From Streptomyces sp. NBC_01497 (lineage in GTDB: Bacteria > Actinomycetota > Actinomycetes > Streptomycetales > Streptomycetaceae), in NCBI RefSeq assembly GCF_036250695.1, contig NZ_CP109427.1, positions 4,898,001 through 4,962,000 of the forward strand: a stretch of 64,000 bases of DNA, in the 5' to 3' direction. The position numbers and the translations under genes are program-made. Shown in pieces: positions 50,072 to 60,884 of the stretch. Within the stretch, counting starts at the first letter, position 1. Each line of letters begins with the position of its first letter. The notes under the pieces are model-generated. The model was not told the DNA's origin, did not search any database, and saw nothing but the letters and a program-made list of their open reading frames with translations.

Positions 50072-50252
50072 ACGGGGGAAACGCACAGGACATCCACAGA
50101 GTCACTGTTTACGTGAAGGGCGGGGGGACGGGGGAAACGCTTCTTCGAGTGTTTGGCTCATCCGATGGTCGGACCGGCGCCGCCTCCCTCGTTCCGGTGA
50201 AACCGGGCGCTACCCGGCGGACAGTGGTCAACGCGGGCATAGCGTCGGCACC

Positions 50253-50924
50253 ATGGCAACGGCTGTGGCCGGCACGGATTCCGCCGGCAAGGAACACGAC
50301 ACAAGAGCGGCACACGCGCGAGGGGGTGACCCGGAGGGCGGTGCGCGCCGCTACGGCGGCGGCCGGCCTCTCGGCGTCCTGCTGGTGGTGGCCGGACTCA
50401 TGGGGCTGGTGGCCGCCTGGGTGATCACCCTGGACGAGTTCGCCCTGCTCAAGGACCCGGGCTTCAGGCCCGGTTGCAGCCTGAACCCGGTGGTGTCCTG
50501 CGGCAGTGTGATGAAGAGCGCGCAGGCGTCCGTCTTCGGGTTCCCCAACCCGATGCTCGGCCTCGCCACCTACCCGGTGGTGGTCGGGGTGGGCCTGGGC
50601 GTCCTCGCCGGCGCGCGGTACGGCCGCTGGTACTGGCTCGGCCTCAACGCGGGAACACTGTTCGGTGTCGGGTTCTGCTCCTGGCTCCAGGTCCAGTCCC
50701 TGTACGAGATCAACGCGTTGTGCCTGTGGTGCTGCCTGGCCTGGACAGGCACCACGCTGGCGTTCTGCTACGTCACGGTCCACAACATCGAGCACGGTGT
50801 GATTCCCGCGCCCGCCGGCCTGCGTGCCGCACTGAGCGAGTTCCACTGGGTCCCGCCACTGCTCTGGCTCGGCGGCATCGGCATGCTCGTCCTCACCCGC
50901 TGGTGGGACTTCTGGACGGGCTGA
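50253..50924 (+). CDS. Vitamin K epoxide reductase (VKOR) family membrane protein
   Basis: A 223-residue membrane protein. Conserved VKOR features: C75 and C83 in the first external loop (FRPGCSLNPVVSCGSV), FGFPNPMLGLATYP, and the active-site CxxC at 157-160 (CLWC). In actinobacteria VKOR replaces DsbB, reoxidising a DsbA partner and so driving disulfide formation outside the membrane. An ~40-residue charged leader precedes TM1. The neighbouring reverse-strand genes encode exported surface proteins, one with conserved cysteines. Confidence 0.9.
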   Translation: MATAVAGTDSAGKEHDTRAAHARGGDPEGGARRYGGGRPLGVLLVVAGLMGLVAAWVITLDEFALLKDPGFRPGCSLNPVVSCGSVMKSAQASVFGFPNPMLGLATYPVVVGVGLGVLAGARYGRWYWLGLNAGTLFGVGFCSWLQVQSLYEINALCLWCCLAWTGTTLAFCYVTVHNIEHGVIPAPAGLRAALSEFHWVPPLLWLGGIGMLVLTRWWDFWTG

Positions 50925-50949
50925 TCGCCAACGACAACCCCCAAAAGGA

Positions 50950-50993
50950 ACGGAGCGGACGTGTGGAGCCCCAACTCCACACGTCCGCTCCGT
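50950..50993. terminator. Very strong hairpin terminator
   Basis: ACGGAGCGGACGTGTGGAG and its exact complement (50975-50993) form a 19-bp stem with a 6-nt loop, just behind the VKOR stop and 3' of the reverse-strand chaplin-like gene. Confidence 0.9.
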
Positions 50994-51063
50994 CGTGTTC
51001 CCGAGGGGGAGGTTCCCGAGGAGGGAGAGGATCCCGGTCGGTGGTGGCCTTGGCGGCCGGTGT

Positions 51064-51300
51064 TCAGCCGTTGGCCGACTGGTTGCCGACGGCCGGGTTC
51101 AGCGCGCCGATCATGTCGACGCGGTCGCCGGTGACGTTGACCGGGATGTGCACCGGCACCTGTACGACGGCGCCGGACAGGACGCCCGGCGAGCCGACGG
51201 CCGCGGCGCCCGTACCCGGGTCCGCGGCGGCGCCGCCCACCGCGGCACCCGCCGCGATGATGCCGGGCGCGACGCGTACGGGGTGTTGCCCGTGACGCAG
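51064..51300 (-). CDS. Short chaplin-like protein without cysteines, apparent CTG start
   Basis: The frame ends in a clear chaplin domain: AVGSPGVLSGAVVQVPVHIPVNV, then IGALNPAVGN. The two chaplin cysteines are replaced by T57 and S75. Upstream, a plausible signal peptide (RHGQHPVRVAPGIIAAGAAVGGAAA) is open, but no ATG, GTG or TTG lies near. Counting from a CTG at 51300 gives 78 residues, the normal short-chaplin length. It may use that CTG or may have lost its start. ChpE of S. coelicolor is, as I recall, also cysteine-free. Confidence 0.55.
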   Translation of the reverse strand: MRHGQHPVRVAPGIIAAGAAVGGAAADPGTGAAAVGSPGVLSGAVVQVPVHIPVNVTGDRVDMIGALNPAVGNQSANG

Positions 51301-51385
51301 CCGTTCCGACCACGTACGGAAACTCCACCGCCCGGCGTCATCGCGTTGATCCGCGACCGGTGTGCGACCGGTGTGCGGCGGCTGA

Positions 51386-51739
51386 TCAGCCGCCCAGCGG
51401 AAGGCCTCCGAGGAGCTGACCGACACCCGCGACGCCGCCCGGCTTCTTCGCGGGCTGCTTCTTCGCCGACTGCTTGGACGCACCCTGCTTCTTCGGGGCG
51501 GCCTTCGCCTTGCCGAGGCTCTGGGCCGTGTCGCTGACCGCGCTCACCAGCGAGCCCTTGTTCTCGGTGTCCAGCGCGTTGGTGTTGATCGGCGAGCCGC
51601 TGCGCAGCCCGTTGGACGCCAGCGAGTCGATGCCGCCGTTGAGGCTGGAGGGGGTGAGACCGTCGGCGAAGGCCGGGGCCGCCGCACCGAGGGCGACCAG
51701 GGAACCTGCGACGATCGCGGCAACCTTCGTGGACTTCAT
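51386..51739 (-). CDS. Small secreted protein, unknown function
   Basis: A 117-residue protein with a textbook signal peptide (MKSTKVAAIVAGSLVALGAAAPAFA-D). A polar middle (GLTPSSLNGGIDSLASNGLRSGSPINTN) and a Lys/Pro-rich tail (AAPKKQGASKQSAKKQPAKKP) ending GQLLGGLPLGG follow. It resembles no chaplin or rodlin. The ATG at 51739 is 9 nt behind AAGG; a TTG three codons upstream is possible. Confidence 0.75.
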   Translation of the reverse strand: MKSTKVAAIVAGSLVALGAAAPAFADGLTPSSLNGGIDSLASNGLRSGSPINTNALDTENKGSLVSAVSDTAQSLGKAKAAPKKQGASKQSAKKQPAKKPGGVAGVGQLLGGLPLGG

Positions 51740-51899
51740 TTTCGTCAACCTTCTTTCGCGTGGACTGCGATATCCCTAACGACTCCTCGCCGCCGCGGGA
51801 AACTCGGAACCGGCCGAATCGGGCCGGTGCCACTCGTACGCCTGGGACTGGGCCTTCACGCGTATCGAATGGGGCGTCCGGTCGTTGGCGCGCGAAAAA

Positions 51900-51936
51900 C
51901 GGCCCGGGCGCGGCGTCTCGCGCCGCGGCCGGGCCG
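51900..51936 (-). terminator. Terminator of the secreted Pro-rich protein gene
   Basis: CGGCCCGG (51900-51907) pairs with CCGGGCCG (51929-51936), with further GC pairing inside. It lies 3' of the reverse-strand gene. Confidence 0.6.
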
Positions 51937-51961
51937 CTGCTGTACCGGTACGGGACCCCGG

Positions 51962-52672
51962 TCAGCGGGTGAGGTCGGACAGGTCGCTCAGCCCGGGGTG
52001 GGCGAACACCGGAAGGGTGGAGATCCCGGACGGCGTGGTGGGGGCGGGGAGGGTGGACGTCCCCGGGTCCTGCGTGCCGGGGGTGGTCGGCAGGACGGGC
52101 AGCGCGGGCAGGTCCGGCAGGTCCGGCAGCTCGGACTGCGGCAGATCACCGCTCGCGGCGTTCGCGACGACCACGTCGACGAGGTGGGCGAGCGCGTCAC
52201 TGACGGCCTTCGAGGTCGTCGCCGTGTCGCCGGTCGCCGCGGACGCGGCGAGCGCGTCCACCGATGCGCCCAGCGCCGCGAGGGCGTCGTCGACGGCGTC
52301 CGCCGGCGCGGCGGCGCGGGTGCCGGTGGCGGGGGCCCCGGCGGGCTTCGCCGCCGTGATCGCCTTCTTGGCGGCCGTGACGAGACGGGCGGCGTCGGCG
52401 GCGGGGATCCTGCCGTGCTCGGCCGCGACCGCGGTGCGCAGCAGCCTGGTCACGGGGGCGAGCACGCCGTCGGCCCGGTCGAGCGCGTCGATCCGGTGGG
52501 TCAGGGTGGCGGCGTCCGGGGGCGGGACGCGCGGGAGGGTGTGCTCCGCCGGCGCGAGCGTACGGCCGGTGTCGTGCGAGGACGGGGCCGCGGCGACCGC
52601 GGGTCCCGCGGTGGCGAGGGCGAGAGCGGCACAGGCGAGTGCCGCGGTGCTCAGGGAGAGCTGGGGGCGCAT
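51962..52672 (-). CDS. Secreted Ala/Pro-rich protein, unknown function
   Basis: A 236-residue protein. A signal peptide (LSTAALACAALALATAGPAVA-A) is followed by an Ala-rich helical region (about 50-175) and a repetitive tail, LPDLPDLPALPVLP, ending SDLSDLTR. No known domain was recognised. The ATG at 52672 has AAAGGA upstream. It is flanked by chaplin genes on the same strand, so a cell-surface role is plausible but not shown. Confidence 0.7.
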   Translation of the reverse strand: MRPQLSLSTAALACAALALATAGPAVAAAPSSHDTGRTLAPAEHTLPRVPPPDAATLTHRIDALDRADGVLAPVTRLLRTAVAAEHGRIPAADAARLVTAAKKAITAAKPAGAPATGTRAAAPADAVDDALAALGASVDALAASAATGDTATTSKAVSDALAHLVDVVVANAASGDLPQSELPDLPDLPALPVLPTTPGTQDPGTSTLPAPTTPSGISTLPVFAHPGLSDLSDLTR

Positions 52673-52854
52673 GGCGCGGGGGTCCTTTCGGAGCACAGGG
52701 GGACGTCCCCTCACCGTGTGTTCCGCGGGTGGCGCCCGCAACGCGCCCCGGTCCGAACGGGTGGCCGACGTGTCCCTCACACGAACGGTCCCGCGGCCGC
52801 CTTCGCGCGGGGGAGCCGTACCGCGCCCCGCGATGCGCGGTGGTACGTGACGAC

Positions 52855-52889
52855 GGAAGCCGCCCTGCCGGAGTGGCAGGGCGGCTTCC
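52855..52889 (-). terminator. Chaplin terminator
   Basis: GGAAGCCGCCCTGCC and GGCAGGGCGGCTTCC form a perfect 15-bp stem with loop GGAGT, 25 bp 3' of the chaplin gene. Confidence 0.85.
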
Positions 52890-52914
52890 GCGGTGCTGCT
52901 TGGGGCGTGAGGCC

Positions 52915-53154
52915 TCAGGCGTTGACGCAGGTGTTGCCGAACGCGGGGTTCAGCAGACCGATGACGTTGATGGTGTTGCCGCAGACGTTGACCGGCACGT
53001 GGACCGGGACCTGGATGGCGTTGCCGGAGAGGACACCGGGGGAACCGATGGCCGCGGCACCCGCGCCTGCGTCGGCGAACGCGGCACCGGACGCGCCGGC
53101 GACAGCGGCGACCGCCGTGGTGGACAGAACAACAGCCTTCGCGATACGGGACAT
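52915..53154 (-). CDS. Short chaplin (two conserved cysteines)
   Basis: A 79-residue short chaplin. The signal peptide (MSRIAKAVVLSTTAVAAVAGASGAAFA-D) leads to the chaplin domain, with IGSPGVLSGNAIQVPVHVPVNVCGNTINVIGLLNPAFGNTC. Cysteines are C58 and C76. Chaplins assemble into the amyloid-like hydrophobic coat that lets aerial hyphae leave the medium. The ATG at 53154 is behind GAGGAG. I cannot assign a specific chp letter. Confidence 0.92.
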   Translation of the reverse strand: MSRIAKAVVLSTTAVAAVAGASGAAFADAGAGAAAIGSPGVLSGNAIQVPVHVPVNVCGNTINVIGLLNPAFGNTCVNA

Positions 53155-53413
53155 GGGGATGAGGCTCCTCGGTGTGACAACAAGCAAACGAAATGCCGGG
53201 CGTGAATGTCCGACGTACCGATCAACGCGGCCGGGCCCGATCGGTTGCTGCCCCGAATGAGTGAAGCCTGATCGCTCCTGCCTGCGCGCGTCCGTCGTGA
53301 CCGGTTCGCGTCAGCGTGCCTCCGTCACATTCACCATCCGTTCTGTAAAGGTGCCTATCGGTTCGGCGGGAGTGATTTCTCACCATTTGTTCGACCATAT
53401 GACGGAGGGTCCC

Positions 53414-54613
53414 GTGCGGACTTCAGTGATGCGGACGTCGGCCTTCCCGGGCGCGTGGCGCGGATTGCTCTGCGCCTGCGCGGCGGGTCTGCTGGCCGCG
53501 GCCGGCGCGCCCCAGGCGGCCCTGGCGCAGGGGGCGGTGGTACGGGACGCGGTGCGGCCCGCGCCCGTCGGCCCCGGCGCGCACCGTCCGGGGCCGGCTC
53601 CGGCGCTCGCCGCCGCTCCGGGGCCGGTGCGGCCCGTGGCGCGGGAAGCGGCGCGCATCCCCTTCCGCGCACGGTTCTCTGCCGTGCAGCACGGCGGGAT
53701 CGTCCGCGCGGGCAACACGGCCGTGCGCTGCCGCACCACCTGCCCCGCCGTGCGCGGCGGCCGGGGAGCGGGCAACCAGGACGCCGACATGTCGTACGCG
53801 GACGTCGACAGCGACCCGAACACCTACAACTCCTCGCGCGCCGATCTCGCGATCCCGGACGGCGCCACCGTCAGCAGCGCCCGCCTGTACTGGGGCGGCA
53901 ACCTGCGCGTCGGCGAGCAGAAGCCGGTGGCGGACGCGGGGCGGGTACTGGTCGCCGAGCCGGGGGGCGAGTACCGGGAGGTGCTCGCCGACACGGTCCT
54001 CGGGCATCGCAGGACCGCGGCGGCCGACGTCTATCAGGCGTCCGCCGATGTGACCGGCCTGGTCCGGGGCGCGGGTCCGGGGATGTACACGGTCGCGCAG
54101 GCCGATGTGGCCCGGGGCCGGTCGGCCGTCGGGGCGTTCGGGGGCTGGACCCTGGTCGTCGCGTACGAGAAGGCGGACGAGCCGCTGCGGCGCCTGGCGC
54201 TGTGGGACGGGTTCGAGGCGCTGGACTCCGGGCACCGGTCGGTCGCGGTCCAGGTGCCGATGTCCACGGTGCCGAAGCGCGCGGCGGGCCGGTTCGGGCT
54301 CGTCGCCTACGACGGCGACCGGGGCGTGACGGGGGACTCCGTGACGGTCGCGACGGACAAGGGGCGCGCTGTCCCGCTCTCCGACAAGGCCAACGGCCTC
54401 CACGACGTGATGAATTCCAGCATCACCGATCTCGGTGTCGACCGGATCAAGCGACAACCTTTTTATGCGAACAATCGTGGCTACGACTCAGATGTGTTCG
54501 ATCTGACGCCCGCTTTGACCGCCGGGGGGCAGCGGCTTGGCGTTCGATTCGACGCCGGGCGTGACTCCCTGTGGGTCGGTGCGTTCTTCGTACAGACGGC
54601 AGTCCGGGACTGA
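53414..54613 (+). CDS. Secreted DUF3344-like protein
   Basis: About 399 residues with a signal peptide (about 11-38), a Pro/Ala-rich linker and a beta-rich domain. That domain has RARFSAVQHGGIVRAGNT, YADVDSDPNTYNSSRADLAIPDGATVSSARLYWGG, SVGAFGGWTLVVAYE, DVMNSSITDLG and NNRGYDSDVFDL. This pattern resembles actinobacterial DUF3344 adhesin-like exoproteins. The GTG at 53414 is 5 nt behind GGAGG; an ATG five codons earlier is the alternative. It precedes the glycan operon by 73 nt. Confidence 0.7.
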   Translation: MRTSVMRTSAFPGAWRGLLCACAAGLLAAAGAPQAALAQGAVVRDAVRPAPVGPGAHRPGPAPALAAAPGPVRPVAREAARIPFRARFSAVQHGGIVRAGNTAVRCRTTCPAVRGGRGAGNQDADMSYADVDSDPNTYNSSRADLAIPDGATVSSARLYWGGNLRVGEQKPVADAGRVLVAEPGGEYREVLADTVLGHRRTAAADVYQASADVTGLVRGAGPGMYTVAQADVARGRSAVGAFGGWTLVVAYEKADEPLRRLALWDGFEALDSGHRSVAVQVPMSTVPKRAAGRFGLVAYDGDRGVTGDSVTVATDKGRAVPLSDKANGLHDVMNSSITDLGVDRIKRQPFYANNRGYDSDVFDLTPALTAGGQRLGVRFDAGRDSLWVGAFFVQTAVRD

Positions 54614-54686
54614 CCGGAAACCGGCGTCTCGGCCGGGTGGTCCCGAAAAGGCTTTCCCGTCCACGAGTGGAAAGAGTGGAAACGAA

Positions 54687-55894
54687 GTGCGCGCGACGTC
54701 CGGTACTTCCAGGGCCGACACCGGCTTCACCGCACTCCATCTGGTCCAGCCCCCCGACGGCGGCGTGCCGCGCGTCGTCACGGACCTCGTCGCCGCCCAG
54801 ACCGCGGCCGGACTGCGCGTCGTCGTCGCGTGTCCGCCCGGCAGCACCCTCGCGCCCGCGGCGGCACGGGCGGGTGCCGAGGTGCGGTCCTGGCCGGCCA
54901 CCCGGGAACCGGGCCGCTCACTGCCCGGTGAGATCCGGGCCGCCGCCCGGCTCCTCGACGCCGTACGCCCCGACGTCCTGCACGCGCACAGCGCCAAGGC
55001 CGGGCTGGCCGGGCGGCTCGCCGCGCGGGGCCGCGTCCCCACGGTCTTCCAGCCGCACGCCTGGTCCTTCGAGGCCGTCGACGGCGCCATGGCCGGCGCG
55101 GCGCGTGGCTGGGAACGGTGGGCCGCCCGGTGGAGCGACCGCATCGTGTGCGTCAGCGACGCGGAGCGCACCACCGGCGTACGAGCCGGAGTACGCGCCG
55201 AGTTCCGCGTCGTACGCAACGGCGTGGACACCGCGCACTTCACCCCCCACGCGCCGCCGGGCGCCGGGGAGCCGCCCCCGCTCGCCGGGCTCGGCCGGGA
55301 CGGCCTCGATCTCGACGCGGGCGCCGACACCGAAGCGGCCCCCGTCGTCGTGTGCGTGGGCAGACTCTGCCGGCAGAAGGGCCAGGACATCCTGCTGCGT
55401 GCCTGGGACACCGTCACACGCGAGGTGCCCGGCGCCCGGCTCGTCCTCGTCGGCGACGGTCCCGACGCGGCGTCCCTGAGCGCGGCCGCACCGCCGTCCG
55501 CGCTGTTCACGGGAACCGTCGCGGACACCGCGCGCTGGTACCGGGCCGCCGACCTCGTGGTCCTGCCGTCCCGTTGGGAAGGCATGGCGCTCTCTCCGCT
55601 GGAGGCGATGGCGTGCGGGCGGCCCGTCGTCCTCACCGATGTCGACGGGGCCCGCGAGAGCCTGCCGCCGGGGCACGCCGGCGCGTGCCTCGTACCGCCC
55701 GAGGATCCCGCCGCGCTCGCCGCGGCCGTCGTCGCGTTGCTGCGCGACCCGTCGAGGCGCGCGGCACTCGGCCGCCAGGCCCACGACCACGTCCTGAGCA
55801 CTTTCGACGTGCGGCTGACCGCCGAAGCCGTCGCGGGCGTCTACCGCGAGGTCACCGGCGCTCCGCACCATGAACGCAGGGAGCGGATCCCCCA

Positions 55895-55898
<4 letters not shown>
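54687..55898 (+). CDS. GT4 family glycosyltransferase
   Basis: A 403-residue GT-B enzyme. LHLVQPPDGGVPRVVTDLVAAQ opens the acceptor domain, RPDVLHAHSAKAGLAGRLAA is family-typical, and the donor domain has VVVCVGRLCRQKGQDILLRAW and the E-x7-E motif (E298 to E306, WEGMALSPLEAMACGRPVV). It should add a sugar to the lipid-linked repeat unit. First gene of the polysaccharide operon; starts at GTG with a weak GGAAACGAA site. Overlaps the next gene by 4 nt. Confidence 0.88.
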
Positions 55899-57480
<1,582 letters not shown>

Positions 57481-57481
<1 letters not shown>

Positions 57482-58878
57482 TGAGCGCGCCCGCGCCCGC
57501 GTTGGCTCCCATGTCGGCCCTCAAGCACACCGCGCCCGCCCCGGCACCGGCCGCCCGGCCCCGGATGGCGGCCTGGCGGGGGTACGCGCATCTGCTCGCC
57601 GTGCTCGCCGTGCTCGCCCTGCTCGCGGCCCCGGCGGCGCCCGGCGGCGGGGCGTCGGAGGGGACCGGGTCGGTGGCCGACGCCGCCTCCGGTGTCCTCG
57701 TCCTGTTCTGCGCGGGACGGCTGCTGCGGCGGCGCGAGAGGACCCTGAGCCGTACCGCCGCCGTGGTGCTCGGTGTGCCGGTGATCGGTGTGTCCATCGC
57801 CGCGATCGCCTCCCAGGACCCCGGTTTCAGCCTCGCCGGGGTGCCCCGCTACCTCCAGATCTTCGTCCTCGTGCCCGCGTCCCTGGTGCTGCTGGTGCGC
57901 GACCGGCGCGACTTCGGCGTCGTCGCCGGGGGGCTCGTCGTGCTGGCGCTCGCGCAGGGCGCCCTCGGCGTCGTGCAGTACGCGACCGCCACCGGGGCCT
58001 CGTACGAGGGCAAGGACGTGCGCGCGGTCGGCACCTTCGGTGCGACGGACGTGATGGGCATGGCCACCGTCGTGGCGTACGGCATGATCATCGCCGTCGG
58101 CTACGCGCTGGACGACCGGTCCGCACCGCGCCGCAGAGGGCTCGCCCTCGCGTGCGCGGGGCTGCTCGCGGTGCCGCTCGTGCTGTCGTTCAGCCGGGGC
58201 GCGTGGATCGCGACGGCGGCGGCGCTCCTGCTGATGCTGCTGGTGTCCGGGGCGCGCCGGGCGGTCGTGGTCGCGCTGGTCGCGGGCGCGCTCGGCGTGG
58301 TGCTGATCGGCGGGGCGGGTGTCGGCTCCCAGATGGTCTCCCAGCGGCTCGCGTCCATCACCCAGGTCACCGACGACCCCGACCAGTCCGTGACGGACCG
58401 GTACACGATGTGGGCGGCGGCCGTCGCCATGTGGCGGCAGGACCCGGTGACGGGCGTCGGCCTCAAGGGATTTCCCGCGCACCGCGACGCGAACGCCTCG
58501 CTCGCGCTGTCGTCGGGCAGTGACACCGACGGCGCGGGCGCCGGGTTCCAGCGTCAGCCGCTGCTGTCGCCGCACAACATGTACCTGCTGATCCTCAGTG
58601 AGCAGGGCGTGGTCGGTGTGCTCGCGCTCGTCGGCAGCTGGCTGGCGCTCCTGGTGCGCGCCCTGGGCCGGCTCCCGGCCGCCCGCCGCGACCGACGGGA
58701 CACGGGCATCGCGGTCATGGTGTGCGGGCTGCTGGTGTGGCAGCTCATCGACTTCGCGTACGCCGACATCGGCGGGCCCTCCACGGTGCTGACGGCGGTG
58801 ATGCTGGGACTCGCCGCCACCTGGTCCGTCGGTACGGTCGCGACCCGGCGGGCCCCGGGCAGGGCGCCGCGCCGATGA
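57481..58878 (+). CDS. O-antigen ligase/polymerase (Wzy/WaaL) family protein
   Basis: A 465-residue protein with about 11-12 helices. The large external loop contains DRYTMWAAAVAMWRQDPVTGVGLKGFPAH and LLSPHNMYLLILSEQGVVGVL, the signature of the Wzy/WaaL polymerase domain. It should polymerise or ligate lipid-linked oligosaccharides outside the membrane. Its ATG shares one base with the preceding stop. Confidence 0.87.
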
Positions 58879-60884
58879 AGGACGCGACCGGCCCCCGGCC
58901 CGCCCCGGCGCCCGACGCCGTGGCGGGCGCCGCCGCCCGGACCCCGGCGCCGCGGCCCGGGCCCGTACCGGAGGGGCGGGTGCCCGGCGGCACGCCGTCC
59001 GCGCGGCCGGGTCCCGTCGCGGGTCCCGTGGCCCGTCCCCCCGCGGACCCGGCCGGCGCGGCGCATACGACCGGGACGGCACCGGGGTCCGGGGCGCCGG
59101 GCACGGCCGGGCCCGGGGCCGGCGCGTCAGGTCAGGAGCCGTCCGGGGCAGTGGCGGCCGCGGCAGAGGCGCCCGCGCCGGTGGCGGCCGGGGCCCGGAT
59201 GCCCGGATCAGGGACCCCCGGCCCCGGGGTGTCCGGTTCTGGGGTTGCCGGGGCCGTCGCGCGGCCCGTCGCCGGGGCCCCGGGCGCGCTCGGGTCCGGC
59301 GGGGCCGGCGCGTCAGGTGGCGACGACCCGGAAGGCGCGGGCGCCGCCCGGCGCTTCGGCAGGGCCGCGCTGGTCACCGCCGTGCTGACCGCCGTCGGCG
59401 CGCTGCTGGGCCTCGTACGGGACCAGGTCATCGCCCACCTCTTCGGCGCCGGCGCCGAGAGCGACGCCTTCCTCGTGTCGTGGACCGTGCCCGAGGTCTC
59501 CTCCACCCTGCTCATCGAGGACGCGATGGCGCTGATCCTGGTGCCCGCGTTCAGCCTCGCCGTCGCGCGTGGCTCCGTCCGCGCGCTGCTGCGGCGCACG
59601 CTCCTGCCGATGAGTCTCGTCCTCGGCTGCGTCTCGCTGCTGGTGATCGCGGCGGCGCCCTGGGTGGTGGACGCGCTCGCGCCGGGCCTGCCCGACCACG
59701 GGCTCGCCGTCGACTGCACCCGCGCCACCGCCACCTGCGTGTTCACCTTCGGCTTCGTGGGCTACTTCAGCGCCGCGCTGCGCGCGCACTCCAGCTTCCT
59801 CGCGCCCGCCGCGATCTACGTCGCCTACAACGCCGGCATCGTCGCCACGATGCTGCTGCTCCCCGCCCGCCTCGGGGTGCGGGGGGCGGCGATCGGGGTC
59901 GCCGCCGGCGGGCTGTGCATGGCGGCCGTGCAGGCACCGTCGTTGTGGCGGCGGGTGCGGGCCGGCGGCACGGGGACGCCCGGCGCGCTGGTGCCGGGGG
60001 TCGGGGTCGCGCTCGTCGCACCCGTTATCGTGTTCTCGCTGAGCCGACAGGCGCAGGTCCTCGTCGAGCGCTTCCTCGCCGCGCCCCTGCCCGCCGGAGC
60101 GATCTCCCACCTCAACTACGCCCAGAAAGTGGCGCAGTTGCCGATGTCGCTCTCGCTGATGCTGTGCACCGTCACGTTCCCCGTCGTCGCCCGCGCGATG
60201 GCGGCGGGCGACACCGCCGCCGCACGCCGCCGCGTCGAGCGGGACCTCGCGACCGCCGCGATCGTCGTGCTGCTGGGCACCGCGGTCGTCGTCGCCTGCG
60301 CCCCCCAGATCGTGCAGGTCCTCTTCCAGCGGGGCGCGTTCGACGCGGCCGACACCGCCGCCACCGCGTCGGTGATGCGGGTGTACGCGCTGGGGCTGCT
60401 CGGGCAGACCCTCGTCGGCGCGCTCGTGCGGTGCTACTTCTCCGCGGCCCGGCCGCTCTGGTTCCCCGCGCTCGCCATGATCGCGGGCCTGGCGCTGACC
60501 ACGGTCTCCGGTGTCCTGCTGGTGCGGGTGTGGGGCGTCCTCGGCATCGCCGCCGCCAACGCGCTCGGCATCAGCCTCACCGCCGTACTCCTGCTCGCGG
60601 GGCTCGGCGGGCGCAGTGTGCCGGTCCGTGTCCCCTACGTCGCGGCCGGACTCGCCAAGCTGGCCGCGGCGGCGATCGCCGCGACCGTCGCGGGCCGGCT
60701 CTGCGTGTCCGTGTTCGCGGATCCGTATCCCGCCCTCGTCTTCGGCTCGTTCGCGATCGCGGTGGTCTTCCTCGCCGTCGCGGCGGCCCTGCGCGCACCC
60801 GAGGCCCGCACGGTCCTCGCCGCCCTGCGCCGTACCGCCCGCACTGTCCGCACCGTCACACGAAGGGTCGCCGATGTCCGCTGA
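58875..60884 (+). CDS. MurJ/MviN-like lipid flippase with long disordered N-terminus
   Basis: A 669-residue protein. After about 155 Pro/Gly/Ala-rich residues come ~14 helices of the MOP superfamily: FGRAALVTAVLTAVGALLGLVRDQVIAHLFGAGAESDAFLVSWTVP, SHLNYAQKVAQLPMSLSLMLCTVTFPVVARAM and VLFQRGAFDAADTAATASVMRVYALGLLGQTL. This resembles MurJ but sits in a glycan operon, so a Wzx role is likely. Overlaps both neighbours (4 and 11 nt). Confidence 0.87.
   Translation: MKDATGPRPAPAPDAVAGAAARTPAPRPGPVPEGRVPGGTPSARPGPVAGPVARPPADPAGAAHTTGTAPGSGAPGTAGPGAGASGQEPSGAVAAAAEAPAPVAAGARMPGSGTPGPGVSGSGVAGAVARPVAGAPGALGSGGAGASGGDDPEGAGAARRFGRAALVTAVLTAVGALLGLVRDQVIAHLFGAGAESDAFLVSWTVPEVSSTLLIEDAMALILVPAFSLAVARGSVRALLRRTLLPMSLVLGCVSLLVIAAAPWVVDALAPGLPDHGLAVDCTRATATCVFTFGFVGYFSAALRAHSSFLAPAAIYVAYNAGIVATMLLLPARLGVRGAAIGVAAGGLCMAAVQAPSLWRRVRAGGTGTPGALVPGVGVALVAPVIVFSLSRQAQVLVERFLAAPLPAGAISHLNYAQKVAQLPMSLSLMLCTVTFPVVARAMAAGDTAAARRRVERDLATAAIVVLLGTAVVVACAPQIVQVLFQRGAFDAADTAATASVMRVYALGLLGQTLVGALVRCYFSAARPLWFPALAMIAGLALTTVSGVLLVRVWGVLGIAAANALGISLTAVLLLAGLGGRSVPVRVPYVAAGLAKLAAAAIAATVAGRLCVSVFADPYPALVFGSFAIAVVFLAVAAALRAPEARTVLAALRRTARTVRTVTRRVADVR

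Noticed and set aside
49872..50105. A 77-codon reverse frame overlapping the small IYNALVREW gene
   Set aside because: It has a Pro/Arg-rich composition without recognisable blocks; the alternative frame carries the conserved TPIYNAL motif.
58875..59330. A separate small gene in the Pro/Ala-rich leader of the flippase
   Set aside because: The leader is in frame with the helices, without a stop or a second ribosome site, so it is best read as part of the same protein.
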